Assembly (NCBI RefSeq): GCF_947254095.1 | Contig: NZ_CAMYBV010000008.1 | Coordinates: forward strand, 32,680-96,679 | From: an uncultured Mobiluncus sp. | GTDB taxonomy: Bacteria > Actinomycetota > Actinomycetes > Actinomycetales > Actinomycetaceae | Length of the DNA stretch: 64,000 nucleotides | Reading direction: 5' to 3' | Shown here: positions 16,678 through 24,906 of the stretch, one piece after another | How positions within the stretch are numbered: position 1 is the stretch's first letter | Layout: each line of letters begins with the position of its first letter | Notes under the pieces: model-generated | Told to the model about the DNA's origin: nothing | The model's input: only the letters and a program-made list of their open reading frames with translations | Databases searched by the model: none | Translations under genes and position numbers: made by a program

Positions 16678-18288
16678 TTAGTGACCTCCCATCCAAGCAC
16701 GCAGCTGCTCAGCAACCAGTTGCGGCTTGTCCAGAGCCAGTTCGGAAATCTCCTCGCGCTTAGCTTCCAGCTTGAGCAGGACTGGATCCGGTTCAGGCTC
16801 GGGTTCCGGTTCAGGCTCCGGCTCGGGTTCCGGAATCGTGGCCGCCTCAATCTCGAGAGCTTCATCTTCCGGAGCACTCAAGGTGTAAGGATCGGGCAGC
16901 TGATCCAACTCGCCGAGGTCCAAAGCCTCACGTTCACGAGCCTTGGCACGTTTCTTGGCCACCGCCGCGATAATAATCAACAGCAGGATAATCAGCCCAG
17001 CAATCACAGCCTGACGAATCAGGGAGGCGGTCTTTGCCGCGGCCTCCGCGGCCGCTTCATCCGCCGCCGCCTTTTCGGCCGCTTTCTTGGCCGTGTCGTC
17101 AAACGGGGAGCGGGAAATGTTCACCATGTCTCCGGTGGCCGCATCGATACCGGTAGCCGCCGCCACCATGTCACGCACTTGTACCATATCTAGTTTCATG
17201 GAAGTCTCTTGATTCAGCACAACCGACACGGACTTGCGCAACGCCGCGCCAGGACCGCGAGTCGATTGGGTCACCTCTTCGTTGACGGCGTTGTTCTGCA
17301 CGTTTTGGGTGTTGGTGTAATTGCCCCCGTTATTACCGTTCAGCTCATAAGGGTTACCGATGTTATCCGGCCCCAATACGCCTCCGACGATGGCTCCACC
17401 TCCTGTGTACTGTTCGGCCGCGTTCGAGGCGGACAGAGGCTTGACCCCGCCCTCCGGATCGGTATAGACCCGAGTCGTTTTCACTTGGTTATCTTGGGAG
17501 AGGTCAACTTGCGCCGAGACGCGGGCATTGCCCACTCCAACCAGGGGCTCCACTACCGCCAAAGCCTTGGCGACTAGACTCTTTTCCATCTCTGAAGCTG
17601 CGGCCGTACCACCCTCGACCTTGTCTGACAAGCTATTTCCCAGCGTATCGACCACGGTCACTCCCGACTTATCCAGGTTCGGCACGGAAGCTGAAACCAT
17701 ATTAATAATCGCCTGCACCGTGTCATTGGTAACGTCTTTGCGATTCTTCGGGGTGATAGTCACCGAAGCGGTGGTGGCAACCGGTTTCTTCGGGTCGGCA
17801 AACACGGTTTCCTGAGGGATGGCCAGGGCGACCGAGGACTTTTCAATCTCGTCCATCGTGTCAATCGTTTTGGCCAGCTCGCCTTCCAAGGCGCGTTTCT
17901 TTGCCATCTGCTGTTGGAAGTCTGAAGCCGCTACGCCCAAGTTGTCCAAAACGGCGTAACCGGCAGTGGGCTGAGTAGGCAGGTCGGCGGCAGCCAAGCT
18001 CATCCGTGCGCTCTGCACATCTTTGGCTGGCACCTTCACCACACCATTGTCGGTGACTTGATATTTGATGCCTTGCGAATCGAGCTGTTCAGTTACGGCG
18101 GCTTGATCTTTGTCCGTTAAACCGGAGTACAGAGTGGTGTAATCAGGACGTGCCACCCAAGAGTAAAGCACTACGCCGCCCAAAATCAGCACGGCTACCC
18201 CGATAATCGACAGGGTCTTTTGGCCCAGGGAAAACTGGCCGACGGTGCTCTTGACTTTATCTACTGCGTTTACGATGACCGGTGGCAT
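16678..18288 (-). CDS. fliF: FliF, MS-ring protein
   Basis: The 536-residue product has an N-terminal membrane helix (about 25-45), the ring-building domains with YTTLYSGLTDKDQAAVTEQLDSQGIKY, a second membrane helix near 425-445 and a cytoplasmic tail that binds FliG. FliF builds the MS ring in which the export gate assembles. The tail carries a run of about eight Pro-Glu pairs near residues 487-505, coded by near-perfect short repeats at about 16785-16840. The start overlaps the fliE stop (TAATG). Confidence 0.95.
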   Translation of the reverse strand: MPPVIVNAVDKVKSTVGQFSLGQKTLSIIGVAVLILGGVVLYSWVARPDYTTLYSGLTDKDQAAVTEQLDSQGIKYQVTDNGVVKVPAKDVQSARMSLAAADLPTQPTAGYAVLDNLGVAASDFQQQMAKKRALEGELAKTIDTMDEIEKSSVALAIPQETVFADPKKPVATTASVTITPKNRKDVTNDTVQAIINMVSASVPNLDKSGVTVVDTLGNSLSDKVEGGTAAASEMEKSLVAKALAVVEPLVGVGNARVSAQVDLSQDNQVKTTRVYTDPEGGVKPLSASNAAEQYTGGGAIVGGVLGPDNIGNPYELNGNNGGNYTNTQNVQNNAVNEEVTQSTRGPGAALRKSVSVVLNQETSMKLDMVQVRDMVAAATGIDAATGDMVNISRSPFDDTAKKAAEKAAADEAAAEAAAKTASLIRQAVIAGLIILLLIIIAAVAKKRAKAREREALDLGELDQLPDPYTLSAPEDEALEIEAATIPEPEPEPEPEPEPEPDPVLLKLEAKREEISELALDKPQLVAEQLRAWMGGH

Positions 18289-18719
18289 TATGCTTGCATC
18301 CTCATAATCTCGTTGAACATATCAACTGCCTTATTCCGAATGGTGGAGGTCAGTTCCATGGTCAGCTGGGATTCTGCGGCTGCAATAGTGTATTGGTGGA
18401 CATCATTGAGTTGCCCGGTTAGGGCCTGCACACCCAGCTTCTTGGCGGTACTCTCACGTTGCTGCATGTTGTAAACCGCATCGGCAAAGACGTTGCCGAA
18501 AGAGGTTTCCGCGACGTCGCGGATATCCCCACCCAACGGAGTTAGACCGGTGCCAGTCGGAGCGACGTGCGCGGCATTAGTGCCCAGGCGCGACGGACCG
18601 GCTTGGGTGGCTGCGGAACGTGAGAACCCAAGGGATTGTACGAAGTTATTGGTCAGCTGCTGAGTTCCGGTCAAGGAACTGGTCAGGTTGCTACCAATAC
18701 CGTCTACAGAGTAAGGCAT
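18288..18719 (-). CDS. fliE: FliE, MS ring-rod junction protein
   Basis: The C-terminal ~75 of 143 residues match FliE: TSFGNVFADAVYNMQQ, then VHQYTIAAAESQLTMELTSTIRNKAVDMFNEIMRMQA. FliE connects the MS ring with the rod and is the first rod protein exported. The usual length is ~100 residues; the N-terminal ~65 here are a polar extension. The gene lies 7 bases after flgC and its stop overlaps the fliF start. Confidence 0.92.
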   Translation of the reverse strand: MPYSVDGIGSNLTSSLTGTQQLTNNFVQSLGFSRSAATQAGPSRLGTNAAHVAPTGTGLTPLGGDIRDVAETSFGNVFADAVYNMQQRESTAKKLGVQALTGQLNDVHQYTIAAAESQLTMELTSTIRNKAVDMFNEIMRMQA

Positions 18720-18726
18720 GGCTTAC

Positions 18727-19125
18727 TTACCTCCCGATTTGCAATGCTGATTCGTAAGTGGACTTAGCACGGTCCACCACGGCAGCGTTCGCTTGGTAAG
18801 CCCTTTGCGCCATAATCAACTGGGTCATCTGTGATCCCAAGTCAATATCAGGGTGGCGGACATACCCTTCTTCATTCGCGTTCGGATCGCGAGGGTCGTA
18901 CACGATCCGTCCATCGGTGCCACCGAGCGCAATGCCCGATACCATCGTTCCTGCTGGACGCCCATAATCAACAGCCTGAGCCACGACGTAGCGGGCCCGG
19001 AAGGCCTCTTCGTCCATGGGTTTGGTGGTGTTGATGTTGGCGATGTTGTCCGAGATGCAGTCCAACCATTTACGGTTGACTGTCATGCCGGTTCCAGCGA
19101 TACCGATTGCTCCAAACGTGGTCAT
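18727..19125 (-). CDS. flgC: FlgC, proximal rod protein
   Basis: This 132-residue axial protein has the N-terminal motif MTVNRKWLDCISDNIANINTTKPMDEEAFRARYVV and the C-terminal helix GSQMTQLIMAQRAYQANAAVVDRAKSTYESALQIGR. Both terminal helices form the rod core, and the length is that of FlgC. An unusual Cys sits in the N-terminal helix. The ATG at 19125 overlaps the flgB stop as ATGA. Confidence 0.94.
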   Translation of the reverse strand: MTTFGAIGIAGTGMTVNRKWLDCISDNIANINTTKPMDEEAFRARYVVAQAVDYGRPAGTMVSGIALGGTDGRIVYDPRDPNANEEGYVRHPDIDLGSQMTQLIMAQRAYQANAAVVDRAKSTYESALQIGR

Positions 19126-19469
19126 GATGTCGTCCTCATGGCCGAGCGAATGTTGGTATATTCCCCACTGATTGCTTGGGTAGCCAGCTGGAAGCGAAGA
19201 ACCGTATCCACACTCGAGATGGTCTCAGTGTCCAGATTGACATTGTTACCGTCGATACGAGTGGGCTCCAAAGAGCGGGCAGTGGCGATATGCGTGGTGG
19301 CAGGGTGTCCGAACTCAACGGCGCGAGCCAGTTCATTTTCGAACGAAACCTTGCCGGCTAAGAATCCCGGCGTCTGAATATTGGCGATGTTGTCGGCGAT
19401 GACTCGCTGACGCATTGACAATCCATCCAGCGCGGTCCGCATTGCTACGTAACCAACAGAATCAAACAT
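19122..19469 (-). CDS. flgB: FlgB, proximal rod protein; first gene of the big flagellar operon
   Basis: This 115-residue protein has the axial N-terminus (YVAMRTALDGLSMRQRVIADNIANIQTPGFLAGKVSFENEL) and a short C-terminal helix, typical of FlgB. With FlgC and FliE it forms the proximal rod. It is the promoter-proximal gene: GAGG lies 7 bases before the ATG, and nearly 800 non-coding bases lie upstream with a GCCGATAC element about 100 bases away. No FlgF or FlgG distal rod genes follow; they are either elsewhere or missing. Confidence 0.94.
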   Translation of the reverse strand: MFDSVGYVAMRTALDGLSMRQRVIADNIANIQTPGFLAGKVSFENELARAVEFGHPATTHIATARSLEPTRIDGNNVNLDTETISSVDTVLRFQLATQAISGEYTNIRSAMRTTS

Positions 19470-19567
19470 GACGACCTCACATGTTTTCTCGCTGGATCAT
19501 TCCTTCGATCCTCATTCCGCATAACTTCCTGCTTGCGGTTCAGTGCTTTTTGCGCTGACATATTCAA

Positions 19568-19575
19568 GTATCGGC
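19568..19575 (-). promoter_or_regulatory. Sigma-28-like -10 element upstream of flgB
   Basis: On the reverse strand the element reads GCCGATAC, seven of eight bases of the classic sigma-28 -10 (GCCGATAA). It lies about 100 bases before the flgB ATG. No good TAAA is found 15 bases upstream, so this is only a candidate. Confidence 0.4.
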
Positions 19576-20109
19576 AGTTCCCAAGGATTTGTCGAGGGAA
19601 TTTAATTATTGCGTTTGGGGTTCATGGGAAGTTCCTGGGAACCTCACTATTTTTACATCAAGTAGGTTTTTGTCAGTACAATTGTCCGAACTATATTCCC
19701 TGGTAAAGGCGGTTTCTGGAAGATTACACAGCTGTAACTTACCGTATTCCCAGCATTGGACTTTTACCACCTTGTAAGCTTTCAATCCGACCGCTTGCGT
19801 TCACCGTGGAAGTATTTTTTATAATGCTGAGAAATATTTTTTCAGGCTTCTCTCAGTTTATGAGACGACGTCTTCTGATTACATTTATCCCCCGGTAGCT
19901 CGATTTCCATCTTTTTCTTGAACATTCAAAAGGTTCCCCCACAAGCGGCTTTAGACACGAATACTTTAGGGGTGGTAACTTTCTGAAGTCTGACTGGGAG
20001 TTATAGTAAACTTTCCAGGGTGCACAAAATTTATTAGCGTGTAGGTTACATGGTGAGAAAAATCGTGTAGCGTTCATCGCATGAACCCCGATGGGACTAA
20101 TGTCCCGCA

Positions 20110-20125
20110 TGTGATGTTGGTCACA
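20110..20125. promoter_or_regulatory. CRP/GlxR-type binding site (TGTGA-N6-TCACA)
   Basis: Both half-sites match the Crp/GlxR consensus exactly, TGTGA TGTTGG TCACA. It lies about 640 bases upstream of flgB and about 125 bases past the 3' end of the fliT-like gene, so it would most naturally act on the leftward flagellar operon. cAMP control of flagella is known in enteric bacteria; here it is an inference. Confidence 0.6.
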
Positions 20126-20183
20126 TTATCTGATTTGTTCACATTTACACAGCAATTCCGCCGCTGTTTTGCCCCAATACTAA

Positions 20184-20221
20184 GGAAACTTCCAGGAAAA
20201 GTCTTTTTCCTGGAAGTTTCC
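20184..20221 (-). terminator. 17-bp hairpin downstream of the fliD-fliS-fliT genes
   Basis: GGAAACTTCCAGGAAAA and its exact reverse complement are separated by a 4-base loop (arms 20184-20200 and 20205-20221). It begins about 28 bases after the fliT-like stop on the reverse strand, so it probably terminates that transcript, although the following sequence has only a weak T run. Confidence 0.7.
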
Positions 20222-20248
20222 CGTGAACGCAAAGCGAAGTATAGGCCT

Positions 20249-20557
20249 CTAACCCTGAACATCTAAATAAATCGGATTCGGATCGGTTTTCTGACTCGAC
20301 CGTTGGCGCAAACGATCTCTTTCTTCACGGTTATTATCCATTGCAGCCATGATTCGTGCCTGTATGTCCTGCAACTCGCTTTGTAATTTGTGGGCCTGAT
20401 TACGCAGTTGCGGCGGCAAAGCCCCCACAGCTGGTGGCTGCCACACGATTTCTTCCGGAATCTGACCGGCGCCAAGCTGCTGGCGAGCTTGCAGAACCTG
20501 CTGATGGATTTTTTCTAACTCTGCGGACCACTGCACCACATCCTGACTATCCGACAC
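20249..20557 (-). CDS. Small FliT-like protein downstream of fliS
   Basis: From GTG at 20557 the product is 102 residues: helical, Gln/Arg/Glu-rich, no Cys, no membrane segment. FliT chaperones (for FliD) are short helical proteins coded directly after fliS, and the position is what suggests the function; I see no diagnostic motif. AAGGG lies about 7 bases before the GTG, which overlaps the end of fliS by 11 bases. The reading frame extends to 20713, but that extra part runs through fliS and is unlikely to be translated. Confidence 0.6.
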   Translation of the reverse strand: MSDSQDVVQWSAELEKIHQQVLQARQQLGAGQIPEEIVWQPPAVGALPPQLRNQAHKLQSELQDIQARIMAAMDNNREERDRLRQRSSQKTDPNPIYLDVQG

Positions 20558-20996
20558 CCAAATCACCCTTAGAGTTACGCTTGACCCCTGCCAGATCCGG
20601 CTGAGTCCCACCATTTTTTGCGTCGTTAGCTTCCATTTGCGCAGCCGCCTGTTTCCACGCGTCCGCCAGCGGCTCAAACAGCTCCCGTATCTCTTGAGCT
20701 TTATCAGCGTCACCCTGCACGTTGGCGTTGACCAGTTCCTTCATGGCATACACATACAAAGCCATCAAACCCTCAGCGCCGTCCCACACGTCCATCCGCA
20801 GGGATGACATCAATTCGGCGATAATGTCCTGGGCGTGAGTGAGATTCTTATGCGCTTCTACCCGGTTCTGGCCGCGCAGGGCTTTCTCAGCCCGTCCAAT
20901 ATCAAGCAACAATCGGTCATAAAGCATTGTAAGCAGCCTCGCGGGAGAAGCTGTCGCAATAGAGTCTTGTTGGAACCGGTTAATTGCGGTTTGCAT
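20547..20996 (-). CDS. fliS: FliS, flagellin export chaperone
   Basis: This 149-residue helical protein has the FliS pattern: FQQDSIATASPARLLTMLYDRLLLDIGRAEKAL, then AHKNLTHAQDIIAELMSSL and a YVYAMKELVNANV helix. FliS binds the flagellin C-terminus and prevents premature assembly; in Gram-positive bacteria it also relates to FliW control. It follows fliD by ~115 bases containing a hairpin. The last ~25 residues are polar and variable. Confidence 0.93.
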   Translation of the reverse strand: MQTAINRFQQDSIATASPARLLTMLYDRLLLDIGRAEKALRGQNRVEAHKNLTHAQDIIAELMSSLRMDVWDGAEGLMALYVYAMKELVNANVQGDADKAQEIRELFEPLADAWKQAAAQMEANDAKNGGTQPDLAGVKRNSKGDLGVG

Positions 20997-21036
20997 AGTT
21001 TCCCTCCGTAAAAATCACTACCCACTACTACAATAC

Positions 21037-21072
21037 TTCGGCTGGGTCACTAATACAGTGAACCCAGCCGAA
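21037..21072 (-). terminator. Hairpin between fliD and fliS
   Basis: TTCGGCTGGGT-CACT pairs with AGTG-A-ACCCAGCCGAA around a short loop, with a one-base bulge. It lies just after the fliD stop on the reverse strand. A T tract is lacking, so it may attenuate rather than stop transcription into fliS. Confidence 0.55.
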
Positions 21073-21113
21073 ATACCGAAAAATCTGCGTGGAGAATCTT
21101 CAGTCTGTCAAAA

Positions 21114-22679
21114 CTACCTCGCCAACCCGGCCAACTGAGAAGTCAGCCAAGCCTGCTGCTGACTGAACCCGGCCAGCAAGGTCTCCAACCGAGAGTACTG
21201 CTGCTTCAAAGATGCCTCCTTGCGCACCATACGCTCCGTAAAGTCGCTAATCCGAGACTCGACGTAGCTCTTCTCGTCGTCGTTGGACTTGATAACACTC
21301 GTCAGCATTCCCGTGCTCGAATCGGAAATGTTGCTGCCGAAATCCCCAATTTTTTGGGCAAAAGCAGACACAACTTTTTCAGTCTTGGTCGGGTCAGACT
21401 CCATCATGGCCTGGAACTTAGACTCATCGAACTCCACCTTCAAACCATCCGAGGTGTTCTTCAGGACAATCCCGAAGTCCTCCGCAGAATAGGTTTGAGC
21501 ATTCCCTGCAGCATCCTTAATCGTGACTCCAGAGGAGAGTATATCTCCCAGCTCGGACTGCACCTGGCGACCAATCGAGTTCGATAGGACACCCGGAGCC
21601 TTCCACGTAGACTTTCTTCCATCTTCGTCGGTTCGGGTTTGCTCCACCGACTTCATGCCTTTGGCTAAAGTCCCCAGAATCTTGTTCACGTCTCCGACGA
21701 GGGACTTCACCTTGCTGGTTGCCTCGGACTGGTCGGCCACGACATCAATCTTGACACCCTTGGTCAGGTACCCGGGGTAGACATTGGTTCCGTCCGCCTT
21801 GGTTTCCGCTTTCACACCAGAAATATCCACCGTAACCTTATCCATCAACTCAATCTGGTTGGAGGAGTAGCGGTGGTCCTCACCGTAGAGAGAGATAACC
21901 GCATCACTGGACGCCCGGCGCACCGTACCGTCATAGGAAGTAATCTTCGAAGTGGCGGAACGTAGCGCTGCCGCATCATCAAAGGTGTAAGACACTGAAT
22001 GAGAAGCCGCGTCGGGAGTGGTGGTCTTGGGGGTCACGGATAGACCCTTCGTTACGTCCCCGGCAAAAATCTTGAAGTCCCCAGCTTCAGCGCCAGTTTC
22101 CTTGCCAGTGACCTGCAAGACATACTGGGCTTGTCCGTTGCTGTCGCTAACGCGCACCACGGTGGCAGCCACGCCGGAGTCTTTCACGGAGTTGATTGCC
22201 TGGGCAATATCCTGCATAGAGTTGGAAGCCGGGGTAACGTTTGTGACTTTGTTCCCAACCATAATGGAGAAAGAGCCGCCCTGGCCAACTGCATTGGTAA
22301 GCTCGGTGAGCTGATTGCTGTCAAAGGTAACCTGCTTGGATTGAGCTAGGGACTTGACGTCAAACTCCACCGAACCCACGGCCGCGCCAGCCTTGGTACT
22401 GACACTGACCATGTCGCTGGAAGAAGAGCCCTTCACTGCACCCCAGACGGCCGAGGCGTCAAGGCTTTTATCGAACTTGCTTTCCTTGCCATAGACCGTC
22501 CAAGCATTCTTCGTCAAAGCTGCCAGCTGTGTGTTCAGATCCCGGAATGCCTTAGTGCGGGATTCAAGCTGGACTTTCTTGGTCTGCAGCCCCTTACCGG
22601 CCTGCCATTCCAAAGCCATTAACTTCTGGACAATACCCTCGGTATTGAAACCGCCAATACCGCTTATACCCATACCCAT
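21114..22679 (-). CDS. fliD: FliD, filament cap protein
   Basis: The 521-residue product opens MGMGISGIGGFNTEGIVQKLMALEWQ and ends with a helical region (FTERMVRKEASLKQQYSRLETLLAGFSQQQAWLTSQLAGLAR), the standard FliD ends that form the cap plate. The middle is variable. ATG at 22679 follows GGAGAAATC; an ATG 5 codons earlier has no spaced ribosome binding site. FliD promotes flagellin polymerisation at the tip. It precedes fliS and the fliT-like gene, and a sigma-28-like promoter lies about 95 bases upstream. Confidence 0.94.
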   Translation of the reverse strand: MGMGISGIGGFNTEGIVQKLMALEWQAGKGLQTKKVQLESRTKAFRDLNTQLAALTKNAWTVYGKESKFDKSLDASAVWGAVKGSSSSDMVSVSTKAGAAVGSVEFDVKSLAQSKQVTFDSNQLTELTNAVGQGGSFSIMVGNKVTNVTPASNSMQDIAQAINSVKDSGVAATVVRVSDSNGQAQYVLQVTGKETGAEAGDFKIFAGDVTKGLSVTPKTTTPDAASHSVSYTFDDAAALRSATSKITSYDGTVRRASSDAVISLYGEDHRYSSNQIELMDKVTVDISGVKAETKADGTNVYPGYLTKGVKIDVVADQSEATSKVKSLVGDVNKILGTLAKGMKSVEQTRTDEDGRKSTWKAPGVLSNSIGRQVQSELGDILSSGVTIKDAAGNAQTYSAEDFGIVLKNTSDGLKVEFDESKFQAMMESDPTKTEKVVSAFAQKIGDFGSNISDSSTGMLTSVIKSNDDEKSYVESRISDFTERMVRKEASLKQQYSRLETLLAGFSQQQAWLTSQLAGLAR

Positions 22680-22779
22680 GATTTCTCCTTCCATGGAATA
22701 AAAGGTGTTATCCCATCCTGAGATAACGCCGAGGCACAGAACACCGACAGGTGTCCCGCTGACACTACCTCACGCTTAA

Positions 22780-22806
22780 TTGTCGGCCATTAACTCTGAA
22801 AATTAA
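22780..22806 (-). promoter_or_regulatory. Candidate sigma-28 promoter for fliD
   Basis: On the reverse strand TTAA (22806-22803), a 15-base spacer and GCCGACAA (22787-22780) match the sigma-28 pattern TAAA-N15-GCCGATAA at 3/4 and 7/8 bases. The predicted start is near 22773, about 95 bases before fliD, and a late-class gene is expected here. Confidence 0.55.
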
Positions 22807-22813
22807 GGGGAAA

Positions 22814-24115
22814 TTATTTTTTTCGTCGATTCCGGCGTGCTTCCGCCCGCATATTCTGTTGCCGAATGGACAATCCTCCCAGGTAAGAGGTGGTTGGCGG
22901 GGTCGGTGGTTTTTCTTCTTCCGCCGGTAGCTCCACTTCGGGTTCCCCACCACGAGACCGGACTTTGTCTTTACTTTTAGGTTTCTGAGCTTCTTCGGCG
23001 GCACGCTTGGCTTCTTGCTCCGCTTCGAGACGAGCCTTCGCCTGTGCCGTGCCGCGGGCGTGACCAGCCAGGAAACTCTTGGTGGAAGTACCCGGGGAAT
23101 CTTCGGTGGCGGGCTCCCCGTCCTTTTCCTTACGGCGAGACGACCCCGCGGACGTGCCGGACGAAACTTGTGACAACGAATCACGCAGAGACGACGAACG
23201 GGAACGAGTCGCCCCGGAAGAATCCCGCGGGCGACCTCGCGCTGACGAAGAGTCAGGGGGTGGAATCAGCGTGTCCTCTATCTCCAGGTCCGCGTCTGAA
23301 TCTGCGCGCAGCATCTCATCAGCGTGATCTTCAATCTTTTGGAAATAGCTCTCGCGGCGTTTCTTAACGATGCCGGTGACTTCCTCGTTTTCTTCCGCGG
23401 CCGTTTCGGGATCGAGGTGGCGGTTCATCCCCTCGCGCATCAGGGTGAGCGCCTCCGAACGTAGCTGGGACACCCGAGATTGGGTTACACCCAGCTCATC
23501 GGCAACATCTTGAATCGGACGTTCCTCGAAAAATACCTGTTCCACCACGTAGCGCAGGCGCTGGGGCAGAGCCCGCACCGCCGCGCGCAGATACACCAAA
23601 CGTTCGTCGTCCAGCAGCGTGTCCTCCGGGGAGGGGCTTTCATCAGGCACTTCCAGGGTCCGCTCGTCGTCTTTGCCGGCGGGCGCATCCATCGAGATGA
23701 CACGGCGGGCGGCGTCTTGCTGGGCGGACTCCACCGTCTCTACGTCCACTCCCAAGGCCGAAGCAAGTTCCTCTTTCGTGGGGGCACGTCCCGCGGCGGC
23801 GGTGAGCGTGGAAGTCATTTCTTCCAGCTGCTTGGTGCGTTGGCGGGCCCCGCGCGTCGCCCAGTCCATAGAACGCAGCTCATCCAGCATGGCCCCGCGA
23901 ATCCGGTAAATCGCGTAGCGATGAAAGGGCACCCCGGTCGATGGGTCGTAAGAATTAGCGGCTTGCACCAGAGCCAAAGAACCCGCCGAAGCGAGGTCCT
24001 CACGCTGCACAAAAGACGGGACACGGCGCAACAACTCCGCCACTTGGTAACCAACCAAGGGGAGGTTTTTTTCAATTAGTTCGTTGCGGTTCACTTCGCC
24101 GAGTGAAGCCTCCAC
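22814..24115 (-). CDS. fliA: FliA-type sigma-28 factor with a ~180-residue C-terminal extension
   Basis: Residues 1-~250 are a sigma-28 factor: region 2 (RREDLASAGSLALVQAANSYDPSTGVPFHRYAIYRIRGAMLDELR), region 3 (about 95-150) and region 4 with helix-turn-helix PIQDVADELGVTQSRVSQLR. FliA directs transcription of late flagellar genes. Normal length is ~240-260; the remaining ~180 residues are Ser/Arg/Glu/Lys-rich and look disordered, then basic at the end (RRNRRKK). No anti-sigma gene flgM is seen in the window, so the tail might have a control role, which is speculation. GTG at 24115 follows GAGGAG. It is divergent from flgN. Confidence 0.9.
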   Translation of the reverse strand: MEASLGEVNRNELIEKNLPLVGYQVAELLRRVPSFVQREDLASAGSLALVQAANSYDPSTGVPFHRYAIYRIRGAMLDELRSMDWATRGARQRTKQLEEMTSTLTAAAGRAPTKEELASALGVDVETVESAQQDAARRVISMDAPAGKDDERTLEVPDESPSPEDTLLDDERLVYLRAAVRALPQRLRYVVEQVFFEERPIQDVADELGVTQSRVSQLRSEALTLMREGMNRHLDPETAAEENEEVTGIVKKRRESYFQKIEDHADEMLRADSDADLEIEDTLIPPPDSSSARGRPRDSSGATRSRSSSLRDSLSQVSSGTSAGSSRRKEKDGEPATEDSPGTSTKSFLAGHARGTAQAKARLEAEQEAKRAAEEAQKPKSKDKVRSRGGEPEVELPAEEEKPPTPPTTSYLGGLSIRQQNMRAEARRNRRKK

Positions 24116-24244
24116 CGTGTCTCTCCTCAGAAAAAATCGCAGGTGCAGTCCAAATCAGTTTACCTTTTATACCCTTTAATTAGCGGTAGATTAATGAGGA
24201 ATCGGCAGGATTGAGAGATTGGCAATTTTGCGGGTAAGTTTAGC

Positions 24245-24271
24245 TAAAGACCGGTCAAGCATTGACGATTG
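24245..24271 (+). promoter_or_regulatory. Candidate sigma-28 promoter for flgN-flgK-flgL-fliW
   Basis: TAAA (24245-24248), a 15-base spacer and GACGATTG (24264-24271) match sigma-28 at 4/4 and 6/8 bases. It lies 23 bases before the flgN start, leaving just enough leader for the GGAGGAG ribosome binding site. Confidence 0.55.
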
Positions 24272-24294
24272 TGCTGACTGAGGAGGAGAACGCT

Positions 24295-24780
24295 ATGTCA
24301 TTGGACGCATTATCACGCCAGCTGTGGAAACAACGCGAAACTCTGGAGGTCATGCTGTTCAAGCTGGAGGAAGAACGTTTGATTACCGCCACCGCCTCGT
24401 CCCGGTGGCTGCCGCGTGCCACCCGTGAGCTGGAAGCCGTCATTGCGCAGGCTCAGACGATGGAACTGGAGCGCTCCATGGAATCTGAAGCCGTGGCGGT
24501 CGACTTGGGACTGCCCCCCGAGGCATCCCTGAAAGAGATCGCCGAGGCGGCCGATGAGCCGTGGAAGACCCTGCTACACCAGCACCGCGAAGCCCTCATC
24601 TCCCTGACTTCTGAAATTGCCGATATGTCCCAGGCGAACCAGGAAGTCCTGGCCTCTCTGCAGCGCGCCACCCAGGAAACCCTGATGAGTATGCAAGGGG
24701 CGGAAGAAACCTACGGTGAGGACGGCGGAATCCACGCTTCCGGAACAGGTGAATCCACCATGCTTGACACCTCAATGTAA
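24295..24780 (+). CDS. flgN: FlgN-like chaperone for hook-filament junction proteins
   Basis: The 161-residue product is helical throughout: SLDALSRQLWKQRETLEVMLFKLEEERLI, then a long amphipathic region around 30-150, the FlgN-family pattern. FlgN chaperones FlgK and FlgL for export, and those two genes follow directly. The ATG at 24295 is chosen because GGAGGAG lies just upstream; an earlier in-frame TTG/ATT region at 24262 would start inside the promoter. The C-terminal ~30 residues are Gly/Thr/Ser-rich and variable. Confidence 0.85.
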   Translation: MSLDALSRQLWKQRETLEVMLFKLEEERLITATASSRWLPRATRELEAVIAQAQTMELERSMESEAVAVDLGLPPEASLKEIAEAADEPWKTLLHQHREALISLTSEIADMSQANQEVLASLQRATQETLMSMQGAEETYGEDGGIHASGTGESTMLDTSM

Positions 24781-24906
24781 GAACAAGGCCACGGGGTTTT
24801 AGAAAAACTCTCATATCCGACCCTTTCAAGCCGATGAGCTTAAACGTGGGCGCGAGAGGCGTCACAAAGATTGAGTAAGCACACAGGCTAGAGAAAGGAC
24901 ACTCCG

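Larger units (their letters stand above)
19470..20248. other. 780-base regulatory region upstream of the flagellar operon
   Basis: This A/T-rich stretch lies between the fliT-like gene and flgB. Reading frames inside it are short and unconvincing. It contains a sigma-28-like -10 (19568-19575), a GTTCCTGGGAAC palindrome at 19631-19642, a forward-strand TATAAT at 19820-19825, a perfect TGTGA-N6-TCACA site (20110-20125) and a strong hairpin (20184-20221). It probably integrates several signals for flagellar expression and could also encode a small RNA; neither is proven by sequence alone. Confidence 0.6.

Noticed and set aside
19853..20110. 85-codon reverse frame in the flagellar control region
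   Set aside because: No ribosome binding site, odd composition, and it covers likely regulatory sites.
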